Assembly: GCA_002633005.1 (NCBI GenBank)
Contig: NMRA01000362.1
Coordinates: forward strand, 303,165-365,164
DNA: 62,000 nt
Source: Phoronis australis
Lineage: Eukaryota; Phoronida; Phoronidae
Direction: 5' to 3'
The notes beneath the pieces were generated by a model, which saw nothing but the letters and a program-made list of their open reading frames with translations, had not been told where the DNA came from and did not search any database. Below are positions 36,950-49,600 of the stretch, one piece after another (positions within the stretch are counted from its first letter, which is position 1; each line of letters opens with the position of its first letter). The position numbers were made by a program, and so were the translations under genes.

Positions 36950-39900
36950 TTATAAAATCCCGAGTTCCATTGCATCTTCAACTAAACCTATGAAGTTCTC
37001 GATAACCCTCTTGTCGGATTCGGATAATCCTTCTTCTTCCTGTTTCCTCTTCGCATCGTTAAGCATCTCTTCGTGCTTCTTCAGCCATTCGTTAGCATCC
37101 TGGCTCTTTAATTTGTCATATATTTCAAACTCTTCTCTGTTTGCTTGAAAGAAGGGAATTGCCATGCTCCCAAACAATATACCCAACATGGCTGTTTTCT
37201 TGAACAGGCTTTTGACGACGTCTAGCGTGAATTCGGGGAACTCAAACTTGACGTAACGGAGTGTATTAACGAAGGTTGTATGGTAGAGCTCGAGAAGATC
37301 TTGAAGATGGGCTTTGCGCAAGCTTCTTGAAGTGTTGAGAAATAAAAAGTAACATAAGTCAGTAGTAGGCAGTGCGTATCGGACAACCTGGTGATCAAGA
37401 AGAGTTATTGCAACAGGCTTCTGAACTCCGTCACAATCCCCGTAGCGGAACATCATGTTATTACACCAACTGTCGCCATGGCAAATAAGAGCAAATGGTT
37501 CTTCAGGTTGGATTGCTTTTCTTATCTCCTCGAATGGCTCTTTAAAGTCCAATAATTTTCTCGACCGTTTTTTTACTTCCGCAGAAGACAACGCAGACTT
37601 TTCGATCAACGACACCATGCTTTCCACGCTGTCTTTCAATATTTTTTTCATCCAATTTTCAGACGAGGTACCAAACTGCACCTCGTGAAATGCAAATTCG
37701 AATTGGTGTCGCAGCTTCTCCACATCCCTATTTTTCAACGCCAGCGTCAAAGCGTGCCACGTGGCTAGCTCTTTCACAACTAATCTACAATGGTGGAGAT
37801 CAGCCCCGTCACGTTTTTCGATCATTTGAAATCCCTTTGGTCTTAGGTCTTCAATTATTACAATGCCGGCAACGTTGTCGGCATCTTCATGGCCATAGTA
37901 GAATTTTGGCACGGACGGTATTACGGGCTTGGTCCCTAGCCCTTCTTGCATCTTAAGTAACGCTGGAAATAGCTTCGTATATGCACCGATCTCTTTGTTG
38001 AACAAGCGATCGTCAAACAGAAAAGAACGCATTTGCTCAGTCGGCGGAATCGTCTTCACAATGAGGTTATGTTCTTCTCTCACGCCATCGTGCAGAGCAG
38101 TGACCTTGACCCGTAGCACACAGGTTGTCATGTTGTCACCTGAAATAAATGTATTTTTGGTTAATTTCCACATTCCACAGCGTATGCACTTTTTTGGACA
38201 ATTCGATGGTGCAAGTTTCTTTCCAGTAGAACGAGATCATACCTGTGCGGTCTAATGCCAGCTTGCATGACGACCTAGCCACCACCATCACCATCAGTTG
38301 TAATCGAAATGCCTTAGTGGTGCAATTGTCAGAGAAAGTGCCCAACCAAGAGGTCTTCGCACTTCAAGATGAACGATCAGTACACAAATGGGTATTTGCG
38401 TGAAGAAAGCTCTTGAACATTTGCGGGCAAGAGGTCGGTAGCAACAGGGTTCTACAAGCCCTGCATGTTTTATCATTTCGAAAAAGGTAATTGAATTTTT
38501 AAGAAACTTTACAGAAATTTTTCCACAAAATATTCATAAGTTACCAAAATGCAAACATCTAATAAATTCAAATGCACCAGTCCTCGATTAAAATAGAAGT
38601 TTACCCTAAACCCCGTTTTTGTACAAAGGAACTCTGGTTAAAGTATGCATAAAAACTTCAATAATAATGGAAGCAATACATTTTTCGATAAACCATAGAT
38701 TTGAGACTGTGAATAATAAATTATTCGATAAACCATGTCTTTGGGACTGTGAAATGGTGCAAGAAGAACTCAAAGAAATAATTGCCATCGCAAAACCTCT
38801 GACAAACTTGACTTGCCGTAGAATACATTAATTGCAAACTTGATGGAAGATATGATTATTACTAAGGAACTCAAAACATTGTTTACAATTTGTGACCTTG
38901 AATTTGCACTCCTCGACACATTAATGACATTTCACCTAAACTAGCCAAAATTCTTACGATTTATTTTCAGTTTTAACACGAAATAAACTTATATGTGTAT
39001 GTTGTGAAAATTAGGTCTCTACCTCATCGCATTCTGACGTTAAAAATGTTATCGTTTTTATGTTTCTACAGACACGCCCATCTAGCGAAAAGTTTAACGC
39101 ATGTGTCAAAATGTCCTTAAATAAATGAAATTGCTTTTCGTTTCTGTCAACTTGGCACGTTTTGCATATCAGGATTAGAAATAGTGCCAAGCGAAAGTAA
39201 TTCTGTGCTTTCACAACCCTCAAGAGTTTTATGTAGGATATTTACTATTCTCTCACTTGCACTTGGCGACCTTACACACTTCCGACAACTTATAGGAAAT
39301 GTCTATTATCTTATGTAGTCAGCCGGCAAAGTTAAGTTGGGAGCAGGCAAGCATGCTCAAATCATGTTCAGCGACGCTCCCTTGAAACTTGGGGGAGGTT
39401 GCCATGCTGACATATGCATCGTTAATCATGTACTATGCCAGGGAATATAAAAAAATCAGATTTCAGAGCAAACTTGTGTAAGAAGCGACCTACCTTGCCC
39501 ACAATGCATGCAAACCTAGGGGTTGCTCAGCTGACTTGACTATCGTTATGATGGTAACTAGATATTTTCCCAGTAACCATGTTAGGTTTCATGGTAGTTA
39601 TATTACAGACAGGCCATGCACAAATTGTTTTAATGACCCTCCCTAGAAACTTGATAAACTTGAATACGTACCGTTGCCATGGTAACCATGAATTTTGGAA
39701 TTGCAACACACTCCACGCTGTGGTCGAAATTTGGAATATTTGAACTATCTAAAGCAAACCGTTGCTTCTATCAAAGATGGTCCATAACCAGTAGGACAAG
39801 TTTAGAATCTAAAAATGGTTGCCAACACATGTACACAAACATGGAAATAACCTTTCTAAAACATGGGAGCTAATGTAATAAATTCGCATGAACTAGAACC

Positions 39901-40921
39901 GAAGACTTATGGCTGGTATGACGAAACCGGTAGCTTTACTTTGAGAATCAAAAATAGTTGCCTTGCCAAGGCAACTAATGCAAACGCACTGGTCAACTGC
40001 TTCAGCAACATAAAGGATGTATAAAGCCCCCTAGCAACAAAATCAATTAAATGAAACAGGTTCGTTCAGTTGGCTTCGGAAAAGGTGTCCTATAAAAACA
40101 CATACCTGTATCATTATTTTAGAAATCCAAAATCAAAAGAGTTGCCATAACAGCGGATATGCATATTCATCACAAGCATTCAAGGCAAGACTAGTGGAAA
40201 TTGTTACGAAGTATCCACAGTGTTTCTTGTTGATAGAAGCACGTGAATCCTTGGATCCGTTTTTGACACAAATCTTTCCAAGATACTTTTATTATATTGT
40301 AAAATGAAGTTCATCGTTTCTTTATTTGTCTGCCTGACTCTGATTTACTTATAACATGACTTTGGCGTCAAAGCTTTACTTAGAAGACTTCTCAAGTTTT
40401 GACCAGCTCACCAATAACGAACTTTATTACTTACATTTTAAACATGGTGATTGTGGGCACACTTTTGCTTCGAGATGAGATACCACTATCTCAATGATGA
40501 TAGTCGGTTGGAAAAATCCAGTTACTTTGGTTCGTTGGTTTATGTAAGCCGTGTCATCGCTTTATGAAAATAAATTTATTGCCCGACTTGTGTTTGATTA
40601 CCGATTTCAAATGCTGTTTTATATATGTATCCCCATCCAATCTGTTGCTGCAGGGCTTGCTCTGCGAAAATTGTACAAAAAGTATCCGAAAATATTTACC
40701 AACATAGCACCTGTCGTAATATTTTTTTTAAAAAAATATTTGAATATAAGCGCTGTTGACTTCATGAACTTACCTACTTTAGTCGCCCACTTTACAGAGA
40801 AATCCTTCACAGTGACATTTTCAGACCACTTTGTCTCCTTCAACGCTTTTTCAAGCAACTCTCTCGTTATCACGTTGGCAACTTCGGGAAGTGCCCGTTC
40901 TTCTGAAATGGGATCGGTCAT
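36950..40921 (-). CDS. CHK kinase-like gene C
   Basis: Exon 1 is 40921-40774 (ATG, same length as in A and B, donor GTAAGT). Exon 2 is 38139-36950 (TTTCAG acceptor, TAA at 36950-36952). The junction reads ...KWATKV-GDNMTTCVLRV..., 445 aa. The EcKinase/CHK motifs are all present: LIVK, IVIIEDLRPKGF, LATWHALTLALK, HGDSWCNN and LLDHQVVRY. The N-lobe differs from A and B at many positions (SFLFDDRLFNKEIGAY, HHCRLVVKE, QFGTSSENWMKK), whereas the last ~170 residues nearly equal those of B. The intron (38140-40773) is unlike that of A and B beyond the first ~120 bp and lacks their mobile elements. It is the more divergent, probably ancestral, member of the tandem set. Confidence 0.85.
38260..40773. 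other. Gene C intron, mostly unique sequence
   Basis: There are no coding exons or obvious mobile elements. Short stretches around 39000-39310 resemble the A/B spacer sequence (near 29930-30280), suggesting older shared ancestry. Confidence 0.45.
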
Positions 40922-43602
40922 CTGTACTGTTCACTGGAATCAAAAGTGTACGTCTGCAAAGAAAATCTTCTAAGTGATTCCTAGAATACTTTACTGCACA
41001 ACTCGAGGGAGTAAAAAGATTAAATTTGATAGCAAAATTTGATATGCAAACGATAACAAAAGTAAATAAGCGAAGTCACTCGGCTGTTCTCGACGTTATC
41101 ACTGGTCTGGGTCAAAAGAAGCCCTTAATACCACCCAGTCTCAAGACACGTGAAAAAGGTATAAGTTAGAGATATCACAGTCTAACGGGTTTTCCTCGAC
41201 GATGAAATTCAAACAAGAAATAGCCTTTTGCTTTGCTACGGCCACTTCAATAATTTTGATTGTTGTAAAAGATGTTTAAAATGACCAAAAATTGTGCTAT
41301 TTTTCTCAATAACATCATAGTCACGACTGGCCGAGCATCAAAGACAGTATCAGAATTCAAATGCTTTTTGCATTCTAGAATCCATAAATCTAGATTAAGC
41401 TGTACCAATACCATTCTGATTTCTGTCAATGTGTATTTGTTTGAAGGGTACTTGGGTTAGTTCTAAGAAATTTCCACTGTACAAAGATGTTCTCTGAAAA
41501 TGGCGGGACTTTCGTATCCGGGTTGATAGGAGCGGAGGTCAGTTTTCTCGTCTTCATTTCCACTTCAAGAAACTACTGGATAACAATCGCTTCCCATGAA
41601 CTCTACAAAATTTCTACCCAGCTTGACCCACCCCTTGTTCTTCATTTTTGAGGTGAGTTACAACGGGCCGAGCTGTGACCTTAGGCAAGGAGCACAGTTT
41701 GAGTGGCTGATATCAACGTTATCACTGTCCTGTGTCAATAAAAGACGGTTGTTTTACACCTTCTCAAGGCACACGAAAAAGACATAACGGTCAGGAAGCA
41801 TACTCGATGGGGATTCTTGGCATGTTTCTTTTTGCTTTGGCTCGCCCACAGAAAAAATAGAGATGGCAAAAATTAACGAAAAATTTTCTCTACCACATAG
41901 TACATAAGAATACAAATGATCTTGCACTTTACATTCCAGTTCCTGGATGGATGAAACAATATCAAATAAGGACTCTACTAAGTTGCCTCAATCTATGATT
42001 GCGTATTTGTGGAAAACGGCGATTGTCATTTTTATACTGTTTTAGTTTCATTACTAAATGAGCTTTTGGTTTTGATACTGAACAAAGTGAGCTCTGTGTT
42101 GAATTCTCAATATTATCGAAAATAAATAGCGATCTCTTCATACAACGCCCGTGCTTTAAGGGCTAAGCCTGTATTTATTATAAGTGAACTCGGGATTCAG
42201 TTTTGAGATATAGTATTAGTTAAAGAGAAGTTCAGAATAGAGATGAAATGATAGAAAAGATTACATCTGTGAGTAAAGTTAGACACAAATACGCAGTAGA
42301 TTTAGGGAACTCAGTTGAGTCCCTACTTGGGACTGTTCCATGCAACTGGACATTAAAATTTAAGTTAAAATGCTAACCACTTTCCATCTACTTGCCGTCA
42401 ACCCTGACTGGGGTATTTACTGAGGCCCGAACCGTGGCCTTAGACCGCTGTCACGTTCATCAGCGTAACGTTGTTGAGCAAATTGTTTGACTAACACATA
42501 GTTACGTGACTGTGTACATAGACCCGAGGCTTGAAGGGTTTAACACAATTGTCTGCACTTGAACAGCACGTTTTGATGCTTTTATTTGAAAATATCCACA
42601 AATGTAGAGATGATCACTTCACGTTATTTACATCAATCTTGAATTATCTTCACTGGTTGGATTAATTCGTGTAAAATGTGTTTCCTTGCCCTAGTTATCC
42701 CTTAGGCTGGTACAGAATTCTAACTCAGATTTGGGGCATACAAGACACACATGTCAATTGCTCGTATGTTGCAGTACAACTGTTTTAAACGTTTAAGGAA
42801 GGCGCAGTTACCCATAAGTAACTAGAATGGTGGGCGTCTTCTTTCCTTGTCTACACTGGCACTTCGTCGGTGTTAGCAAAAATCAGGAACAGGAAGCGTT
42901 CATAGAGGCCTCAGTATAATTGGCTGAGCATGTCCTACCCTATAGTACTAGGCGACGTCTGCGGTGCTGGAAGATGCTGTTGCAGCCATGAGCACTGGCC
43001 TAATTCCAACCTTCAGCTGCAAGCCAAAGACCCATCTTGGGAATGATGTGATTATTATACTAGAAGGCATCTAGGTTGTTTATAGACAAACATGGGCAAA
43101 GCATGCATTTTTTCTGAGTCATTATGAGGGAGACGTCGAGTTCACAGCACTTTTACCCAACTTGATTATTGATTAGCTACTAATAATGCAAAAATTACCA
43201 AAGGTATCACGAAATATGTTTTTTCACTATCATTCTGTAAATAGCAGTATAACTGTTTGAAAATGAATCAAATTAGTGACTTTTCATTTGTATTTTTCTG
43301 TTTGAACTTTCTGTCATGTCATTTTGTTTTGATATTCGTGGATGTTATCATTTTTGTCGAGCAATTAAACCATAGGACTATGTATGACGCGTGAGCGACA
43401 TTTAAAATCCTTGTTTATCACTTGTTTGTATTGAGATTCCTCTGGAGTTTTACCCAAAATAATGAAATAGTTAATAGTTTACATTTTGTATCCGAAAGAG
43501 GCCTTTCAGGAAGTCAGGCCATGGAAATCTAGTTGCGTTACAGAGAGTGTGTACATTTTGCTTGACGTGTTTTACCTGTCAAGAGCGTCTTGGAGCGGGA
43601 TA
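40922..43602. other. Intergenic between CHK gene C and the FN3 receptor
   Basis: The left end resembles the sequence upstream of genes A and B (around 28590-28760) and may hold the gene C promoter. I see no further gene. The right part is the 5' flank and 5'UTR of the receptor gene. Confidence 0.45.
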
Positions 43603-46600
43603 ATGTCTGCCTCTTTGTTCGTTCTCTTCTTCATTATACGACTGGCTTCAAGTTGGGCGCGTACTAATGGTAAGAGTCGTCAGTAATAATAGCGTACATA
43701 GTGCTATAGGCGGCAACAGGCTTGCCCATAGTTCTTCAAGAAACGGTTCACGGTTATCAGGATATCTTTCCATTATTACCCTCCGCAGTCACCAACAGAA
43801 TTTGTCTTGCCTCTGGAAATTTTGACCGATTTACAGATTTATTTCGCTTACTAGATGCTTTTTGGACTTGTGTATCGTGTTAATATTTGACATTAAAGGC
43901 GCCCTCTATGAATAAAATGCGCAAAGTTGATCAGAATTACACGTATTTAACCCAGTTCTTAGGAGCTTCTTCATTATTTTGCTTTTATTTTCGCTGTTGA
44001 ACCATGTAAACATCAGAAATTGTATAGGCATGATGTCTCACAGTACAGTACTCTGGTAATAATTTCTTGCAAACCCTGGCAATTATTGTAATTCGATCGT
44101 CGGGTTTCAGAGCAGATTTTTTTTGGTGATTTGCGACGGCTCAAGATAATTCGCAAAATGTTGTGCCATGCTTAGGTCAAATCGTAAAATCAACCAAAAT
44201 TAGGCATGAATGTCAATCCTTTTCTTGAAGAGTAATGAAAATTGCATTACAAAAAACAACTTTTGGTTGAGACCACGTGTCATTTTGAAATTGGTCTCAA
44301 AGTGTTCTTTAGTTGAATTGAAGGTGATTTCAGAGCATAGAAAGAGTTGGCAATTCTTTATTGCCTGAGATCTGGGGCCTGTTCCAAGAAACTTGCTTAA
44401 GTTCATTTTTTACTTAAGTTTAAGATTTGTCTTAACTTTCAAACTTTGAAACTTCTACATTTGGTAAGTTATTCAAAATTAAGACAAAACTTATGTCAAA
44501 CACTTATTAGTGAAACTTAAAATCTCTTTCTTGAATTGGTTTTGAAACAAATTTAACTTTTATTTTAAAAGTCGCTAAAATTTAAGATTTGTCTTAGCTA
44601 AGTCAGTTTTGTTGGAACGGGCCCCAGGTCTACATTTTGGCTCGTAATGGCGAGTCATTTTATACGCTAAATATGTTCTCAAGGAATAACTAACTGACAG
44701 TTGTTTCCAAAGCCTGGAGACTTTTCTCGTCTGATTAGAGTTTGTAACCACGCCAACATTTTTGTTTTCAGAGCAAAGGCTTTATAAGGTCATTGGAGAT
44801 AACGATTACACTAAATGCCCTCCGCACTCAGAACATTGCTTAGTTCGAGCCTCGACCCAGTGCAACAAGTCTGCATCCTCACCTTGGAGTGGCAAAGAAT
44901 TTCGTAACATATACAACGCGGGATACCTGAGCTGTTCCGACGGCTCTTCTAAAACCGGCTTTGCTGTCTCTGTGACGGGTAACCAATTGAATTGGGAACT
45001 TCATCAGTTTGTGGTAGTGGAACAGGACTTCTAACCCTAGAAATGCGTGCTGTAAACTGTTATCTGCTTTCAATCTATTCAGATTATTAAATAAACACGA
45101 AAAAATCGGAAACCACAACTGGGAATTGAACCACAGGTCTCTAGATTCCCGGTCTAGTCTTCTTGCCACTAGACCGGCAATCTAAATACCCGTGGTTCGA
45201 TTCTTAGTTGGGGTTCCTGATTTTTCTGTGCGTATTCGATATATTTCACTCTTGGCCAACACCACCGTCTATAATTCTTATTCATATATTATTGAATCCG
45301 TTTTAAACCATGTTCTTGTGTCAACAACACCTACTCTCATCACAGACGTAGTTGCTCTTTCAAAGCTAGGTCGTCTCGTTCTTATCATTTGCATCAACTA
45401 AAATAGCTTGCAACAAGTCGTCAGTAATACCCCCAATGGCCATGTTGCCTTGGCGACTGAAACTGACACGCCGTGGCAAACAGTTTTTTTTTTAATGGAC
45501 CTGTCCTGAATCAAGATGGATCTGTCGGTTCTTCTCAAACCTGACAATTTTTCGAGATCCCAGAATCATTCCTGATCTGAATAAGAAGCAAGATGAGGCC
45601 AATTTTATATCATTTAGTCAAAACCTGGGCCTGAGAAAAGTCGCCTCTTCACGGTTTTTCTTCACCGCATGTGGTCTAGTGAATATTGAGGCATCCATTG
45701 CTTAAGTAGGTGTTTCAAAAATGAAGGATCTGATTTGAAACTCTTTATCTCTAGAATATGTCATCTTTTACCGCCATCATTGTCGTCAGCATCATCACCA
45801 CCAACGTCGTCATCATCAACACCACCGTCATCGTCATCATCAGTTTTCTAACCAAAATGAAGACCCCAGGTGTTGACTGTCGATCATTCCGCAAGAGGGC
45901 AGGCAAATCAATAAGTGCAGCCGCCATATGTACAACCCATGAATGCATTTCTCTGCTTGCGTTGGTCAAATGGTTACTTTTTCCTGTCAATGAATGAGAA
46001 GTCACATTACTCATCACTTGACAGTGCTTGCTGCTCGTGCCACTGAGAAATTGCGTGTGTGTGTGTGTGTCGAAACGCCCCCTATCGGTGTCAAATCTGT
46101 TTTTTACCATTTTTGCCTGTTTTTAATTGTTTGCAATGAAAACTAGATGAGAGTTCTCGAGTTTTCATGAAGTTTATGTTTTCAATACACCCGTCTAATT
46201 TTAATCAACAAAATAAACTCTGGCTGAAGTAGGTAGTCTTACCACTACGGATAAGAAATGTTGATAATAAAGAGTGCCAGTTGACCCAGAATACAACGAT
46301 TATAAACAAAGAAATGCAGTGGGGCGAGTTCTGCACCTAGCTCATGTGCTCAGGTATCATAAATTCTGAAGAATTTATATCTCTGTATCCATTGACGAGC
46401 GCATGATGTTCGTGTACATTACGACCATTCTGCATAGGCCTACAGTAACTGACACCGGAAACGCAGACTGGAAGGGGTAGAGGGTCCCTAGGAAATGGCA
46501 GGGTAAGATGGAAAGTAGACAGAAAGTGAAATATTGCTGACATTCATCCACCTTGTTACAGATCACCTCCGAATCAGATGGCAGATCTTCGTTCTTACCG

Positions 46601-49600
46601 TGAGAAAAATATATTTCAATGACGTATATTCTGTTTAGGCTTTTGTCCTTTTCTATAGTGGTCGCACGTGCTTGATTAGAATATTTGAATTTTGCCTGTT
46701 AGGTAATTACTTGAAAGGTTTCTGAATGGACGCCTTTGTGAGTACTCGATGGTATTGTTCTTTTTTACTTCAGGAAAACCAGTAATTGAGCAAGACAGTA
46801 AAGACAAGGTTTTGCATCACGTGATGTACAAGTATTCTTGCGAGGTCGAATTCGTAGAGGTGTACCCCCAAGGTGAACATTCGAGTTATTCCACAATTGT
46901 GTGGGCGATCAATCATCAAATAATCCCTACATGTCCCGCCCACTTCACAGTTGTCAAGCTCAAAAAGCACTGTTATGGTTCTGATGCTGCAATGGACGTG
47001 CTTCGTCTCGAGTCAAATTGCACAATTGAGATGGGCGTGAGCGGGTGGACCGATAAGCCTTCAAAATTAAAGTGCATTCTTCAGAGAACCACTGCTTCGC
47101 AGGAATCCACTACGTGGTCAGAGAATTTCTATGACTTGAATGTGGGTGGTAAGCATTATGTACTCTTATTGTGCACGTGTATTTTTGCACCCTTCAAGAG
47201 TTCAGTGGCTCGTTGCATCATAGCTCTAAGGTTTGAAATCGATGTCGGGTTATCTATTTTGTTTAGCTACTGCTAAGGTCCCTCAAAAAATAGGGGCCAC
47301 GGCAACTCGTAGCCACAGGGACCCCTCGAAAGTTGTGTCGACTAGGGGTTGCGGTGACTTGGTGGAGAAGCTTAGGGACAGTTAGAAAACTTCATGCTGT
47401 GCAGTTTGGAGTCGCATCTTACATTATACTTTGCCGGCACGCGGTAGGCGTACATGTATGCAGTCTTCATGTGCTCAGACCCTTTATCGATGCCGTTTAT
47501 TCTAGTAAAGACTAAATTAACGTTGAACTGTCCGTCCATGAAATAAACACATTCATTAATCGATGTAATTAATCGCATGTGCTACGTTCAAAAACACGGA
47601 GGATTCACGGCCCTGATATGCCAATATGACGTTTGATGATAAGTCGTCTGCCGATATGCCGTGTGGATTGTCAACGCGGTTAATCATTCGGTGGATAATC
47701 GTGTTCGGATAAAGCCGAGGATAATAATTCTTCCTCTGTTTAATTGAACACTTTACCTTAAGACTATTACGTCACTGTATAACAAGGAAGAAAACGCGAA
47801 ACCAATTACATCAAATTAAATGTTAACTATGGCGGACGTCACTTCGAAGATCGATTAATAAAGCCAGGTCGTTTGGGATTAGGGCAGAGAGCTGGGGAAG
47901 GACTCCCCACTAGGAAGGTACATTGCACAATGCTGGCAACGACCATGAAATGTAAACTCTTTTTGACATTTTTGTTTTATTTTCAGTCTCCCCACGCGTT
48001 CCAAATGTCCAAGTGAAAAAAGTCTCCACTAATTTCGCGAAAGTGCGCATTACACCCGACTCCAACACGAATTTCTATAAAGTACTTGTCTCAAAACTGG
48101 CTACCTCGTACCAGTCATGCTATGGACCGGGAGATTGTTTCATTACTGGGTTGAAAAACAATACGGAATACACCCTGTTGTTTACCGCTGTAAATGACTA
48201 CGACGAATCGCATGCGAGTGTGAAGATTAGAACACTGGGTAGGTTTTGTGTGCTTAGTTGTTTTGTTGCCATCTTACTAATGTAGACCACAGTGTCAACG
48301 AGATTACAGCAACAGTTGTATGTGGGCGAATTTATGTCCATGCACCTGTAGCAGAAGTTATTCGTTTACCGTATTGTCGCGCCTTCAGGCCTATGGGCCT
48401 CAATCCGAAACAATGCCTTTTTCGGGGCCTTTTTGCCTAAATGGTTCGCATGTTGGTGGATGCGCCCTAATTTCTGCATAGGCCAATAGGCGCTCCCATT
48501 TTCTTTTAACGAAATAGACTTGCCCCTTATCAACAACATGATAAGGCATTGTCACGCCTTTAGGCGGATGGGCCCATATCCGAAATAATTATTTTTTTCG
48601 CTGCATTTGTTACCTTTATCTGACATATTAGCGCTCGAGCCTAAGCTTTGGAAATAAACGTAGTTCTGCACAGACACTCATGAGCCTAATGGCGCGGTAA
48701 TATGGTAAAAGAAAACCTGTTGTTAAAGTATTTCGTTTATAAGCACCTGTTTGGAAGTTTTACTTGTAGATACAGCCGAATATTCGAAGTGTTAAATTGA
48801 TTGTTGCGTGTCTTTTGTCTTTTAGTTCCTTTCATTGCAATAGTTTAAGTGAAAATGAACACGGCATGCCGACGTCAGTTGTTTTGTAACGGATGAGTCA
48901 AATTTCAATCACATCTTAGTTCAAAATTTTATTAAAGTGTTTCGCACATAGACGCACTCGCCTAAATGGGTACGTGGTAATGATATTCCGGAGATAGGGA
49001 CAAAGAGGGAGATACAGTGACATTGGCTGGGCAGAGACGTGTTAAGGGGGATGATGGGAAGAGAGAGGTGGAAGGAAAAACCTGCGTGTGTGCCTGTTTC
49101 TGAGAATGCGCGCGACATTCCGCGCTTACAAGTACGTTTATGCTCGTTGATGTATGTGCGTAGAAAGAGGGTCAGGCAGGGATTCGGGGAAATTCGACTT
49201 GTTCACACAACAAAACGGACATCAGATAACTATTCAACTAAATAACAGGCACACAAAATCTCGAGAAATTTCAGAACAACAGATAAACCATAGCTGGTGA
49301 TGAAATCAATTCACGTACCAGTTTTTGTAACTATTCATGCGCAGAGCACAGCAAACCTTTGGTTCCTGCCGGAAATTCCCGTAAAAGGATCCCACCACAC
49401 AAAATGTACGAACATGGACCTGCAGTCGGACATTTTTCGGAATATTGGCCTAAGACCTACTTTTGGCACCATGTTTTCTAAAGGCATGTAGGTCTGACGA
49501 GGATTGCCAGATAATGTCAATCAGTCAATGTTTTATTCAAGTTCACGTCAGGTGTCTCAGAGCTTGTTTAATCATAACGTGGTTTAGGAGTATATTTGCA

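Noticed and set aside
44979-45034. Open continuation of receptor exon 2 to a stop at 45034
   Set aside because: The GGTAACC donor at 44978/44979 gives a phase-1 join to the next exon, matching every other intron of the gene.
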